A stretch of DNA of 7,584 bases from an uncultured Prevotellaceae bacterium (GTDB lineage: Bacteria; Bacteroidota; Bacteroidia; Bacteroidales; Bacteroidaceae): the NCBI GenBank assembly GCA_946406585.1, contig CAMJLI010000091.1, forward strand, positions 1 to 7,584, given 5' to 3'. Shown here piece after piece: positions 6,971 to 7,584 of this stretch; positions within the stretch are counted from its first letter, which is position 1; each line of letters begins with the position of its first letter. A program made the translations under genes and the position numbers. Below the pieces are notes generated by a model, which had not been told where the DNA came from, did not search any database, and was given only the letters and a program-made list of their open reading frames with translations.

Positions 6971-7584
6971 CTATTCGAAATTCTTGTCATCGAGCATTTC
7001 AAATCCACAATAGGGGACAAGTACTCTGGGTACGCGGATGCCTTCCGGGGTCTGGTTGTTCTCAATGATTGCTGCCACTATGCGGGGGAGTGCAAGGGCG
7101 GAGCCATTGAGGGTGTGGCACAGCTCGGTCTTCTTCGTCTCAGCACGGCGGAAACGACATTTCAGACGGTTGGCCTGATAACTCTCGAAGTTGCTTACTG
7201 ATGACACTTCGAGCCAACGGCCTTGAGCGGCGCTCCAAATCTCGAAGTCATAGCATAGGGAAGATGTGAAACTCATGTCTCCACCGCACAGACGGAGTAT
7301 GTGGTAGGGCTGTTCCAACTTCTGCATCAAGCCTTCTACATGAGCGAGCATTTCTTTCAGGCTCTCGTATGAATGTTCCGGGGTGTCGATGCGTACAATT
7401 TCCACTTTGTCAAATTGGTGCAGGCGGTTGAGGCCACGCACGTCTTTTCCATAACTGCCTGCCTCGCGACGGAAGCATCCTGAATAAGCACAACGCTTGA
7501 TTGGCAACTGGCTCTCGTCGAGAATCACATCGCGGAAGATGTTGGTTACAGGAACTTCTGCCGTGGGGATGAGGTAGAGGTTGT
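6971..7584 (-). CDS. serS: Seryl-tRNA synthetase, C-terminal part (5' end beyond window)
   Basis: Class II aminoacyl-tRNA synthetase that charges tRNA-Ser with serine (and is the first step towards Sec-tRNA in organisms that make it). The frame is open to the right edge, so about 204 C-terminal residues of an enzyme normally near 420-430 are visible; the N-terminal coiled-coil tRNA-binding arm and motif 1 lie outside. The visible part opens with NLYLIPTAEVPVTN, which holds the serine-binding TAE loop. It continues through motif 2 (CFRREAGSYGKDVRG, then HQFDKVE), the WLEVSSVSN block and motif 3 (NGSALALPR, then IIENNQTPEGIRVP), and ends near PYCGFEML. All hallmark residues are present, so the enzyme appears functional. 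A GTG at 7528 could be mistaken for a start, but the homology continues upstream without a break, so it is an internal valine. The stop TAG (6971-6973) lies 41 bp before nfnAB on the same strand; I see no hairpin or promoter box in that gap, so read-through into nfnAB is plausible. Confidence 0.98.
   Translation of the reverse strand, partial: NLYLIPTAEVPVTNIFRDVILDESQLPIKRCAYSGCFRREAGSYGKDVRGLNRLHQFDKVEIVRIDTPEHSYESLKEMLAHVEGLMQKLEQPYHILRLCGGDMSFTSSLCYDFEIWSAAQGRWLEVSSVSNFESYQANRLKCRFRRAETKKTELCHTLNGSALALPRIVAAIIENNQTPEGIRVPRVLVPYCGFEMLDDKNFE

Noticed and set aside
6971..7528. GTG at 7528 as the start of a short SerRS-like gene
   Set aside because: The same frame continues to the window edge with canonical SerRS sequence (TAEVP block), so the gene is a full SerRS cut by the window.

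Overview
The window looks like an ordinary, densely coded housekeeping region of a Bacteroidota chromosome, most like Bacteroidales (Prevotella/Bacteroides-type). The evidence is the family types: an EttA with a Bacteroidota-style N-terminus, a single-chain fusion of the two NfnAB subunits, a short TtcA and a DUF486 protein. No start codon has a clear Shine-Dalgarno sequence, leaders are A/T-rich, and the one recognisable promoter matches the Bacteroidota -7 element TAnnTTTG rather than a sigma-70 -10 box. The genus is inferred, not proven.

Layout. The left half (78-3466) runs on the plus strand: an M48 metallopeptidase with a C-terminal TerB-like module, then ridA, then ettA, with gaps of 27 and 38 bp that fit one transcript. 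The right half (3480-7584) runs on the minus strand and is transcribed from right to left: serS (5' part outside the window), a fused nfnA-nfnB oxidoreductase, a four-helix DUF486/DMT-family membrane protein, and ttcA. The last three are packed tightly: nfnAB and the membrane gene overlap by 4 bp (ATGA), and the membrane gene and ttcA are 4 bp apart. The two units converge at 3467-3479, where an imperfect inverted repeat spans both stop codons and could act as a two-way terminator. There is no gene-free stretch over 300 bases; the longest is the roughly 77 bp leader at the left edge. I see no tRNA, rRNA, IS element, CRISPR array or phage gene.

How the genes fit together. Four genes touch translation or metabolite quality control: SerRS charges tRNA-Ser, TtcA thiolates C32 of a tRNA subset that in enterobacteria includes a tRNA-Ser, EttA couples ribosome entry into elongation to the energy state, and RidA removes reactive enamine/imine intermediates. 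NfnAB links the NADH, NADPH and ferredoxin pools by flavin-based electron bifurcation, fitting a strict or near-strict anaerobe. The least familiar item is the M48-TerB protein, which has an intact zinc site but no membrane segment or signal peptide. I found no convincing new multi-gene system; the points worth checking are this architecture, its repeated promoter box, the shared terminator and the fused bifurcating enzyme.
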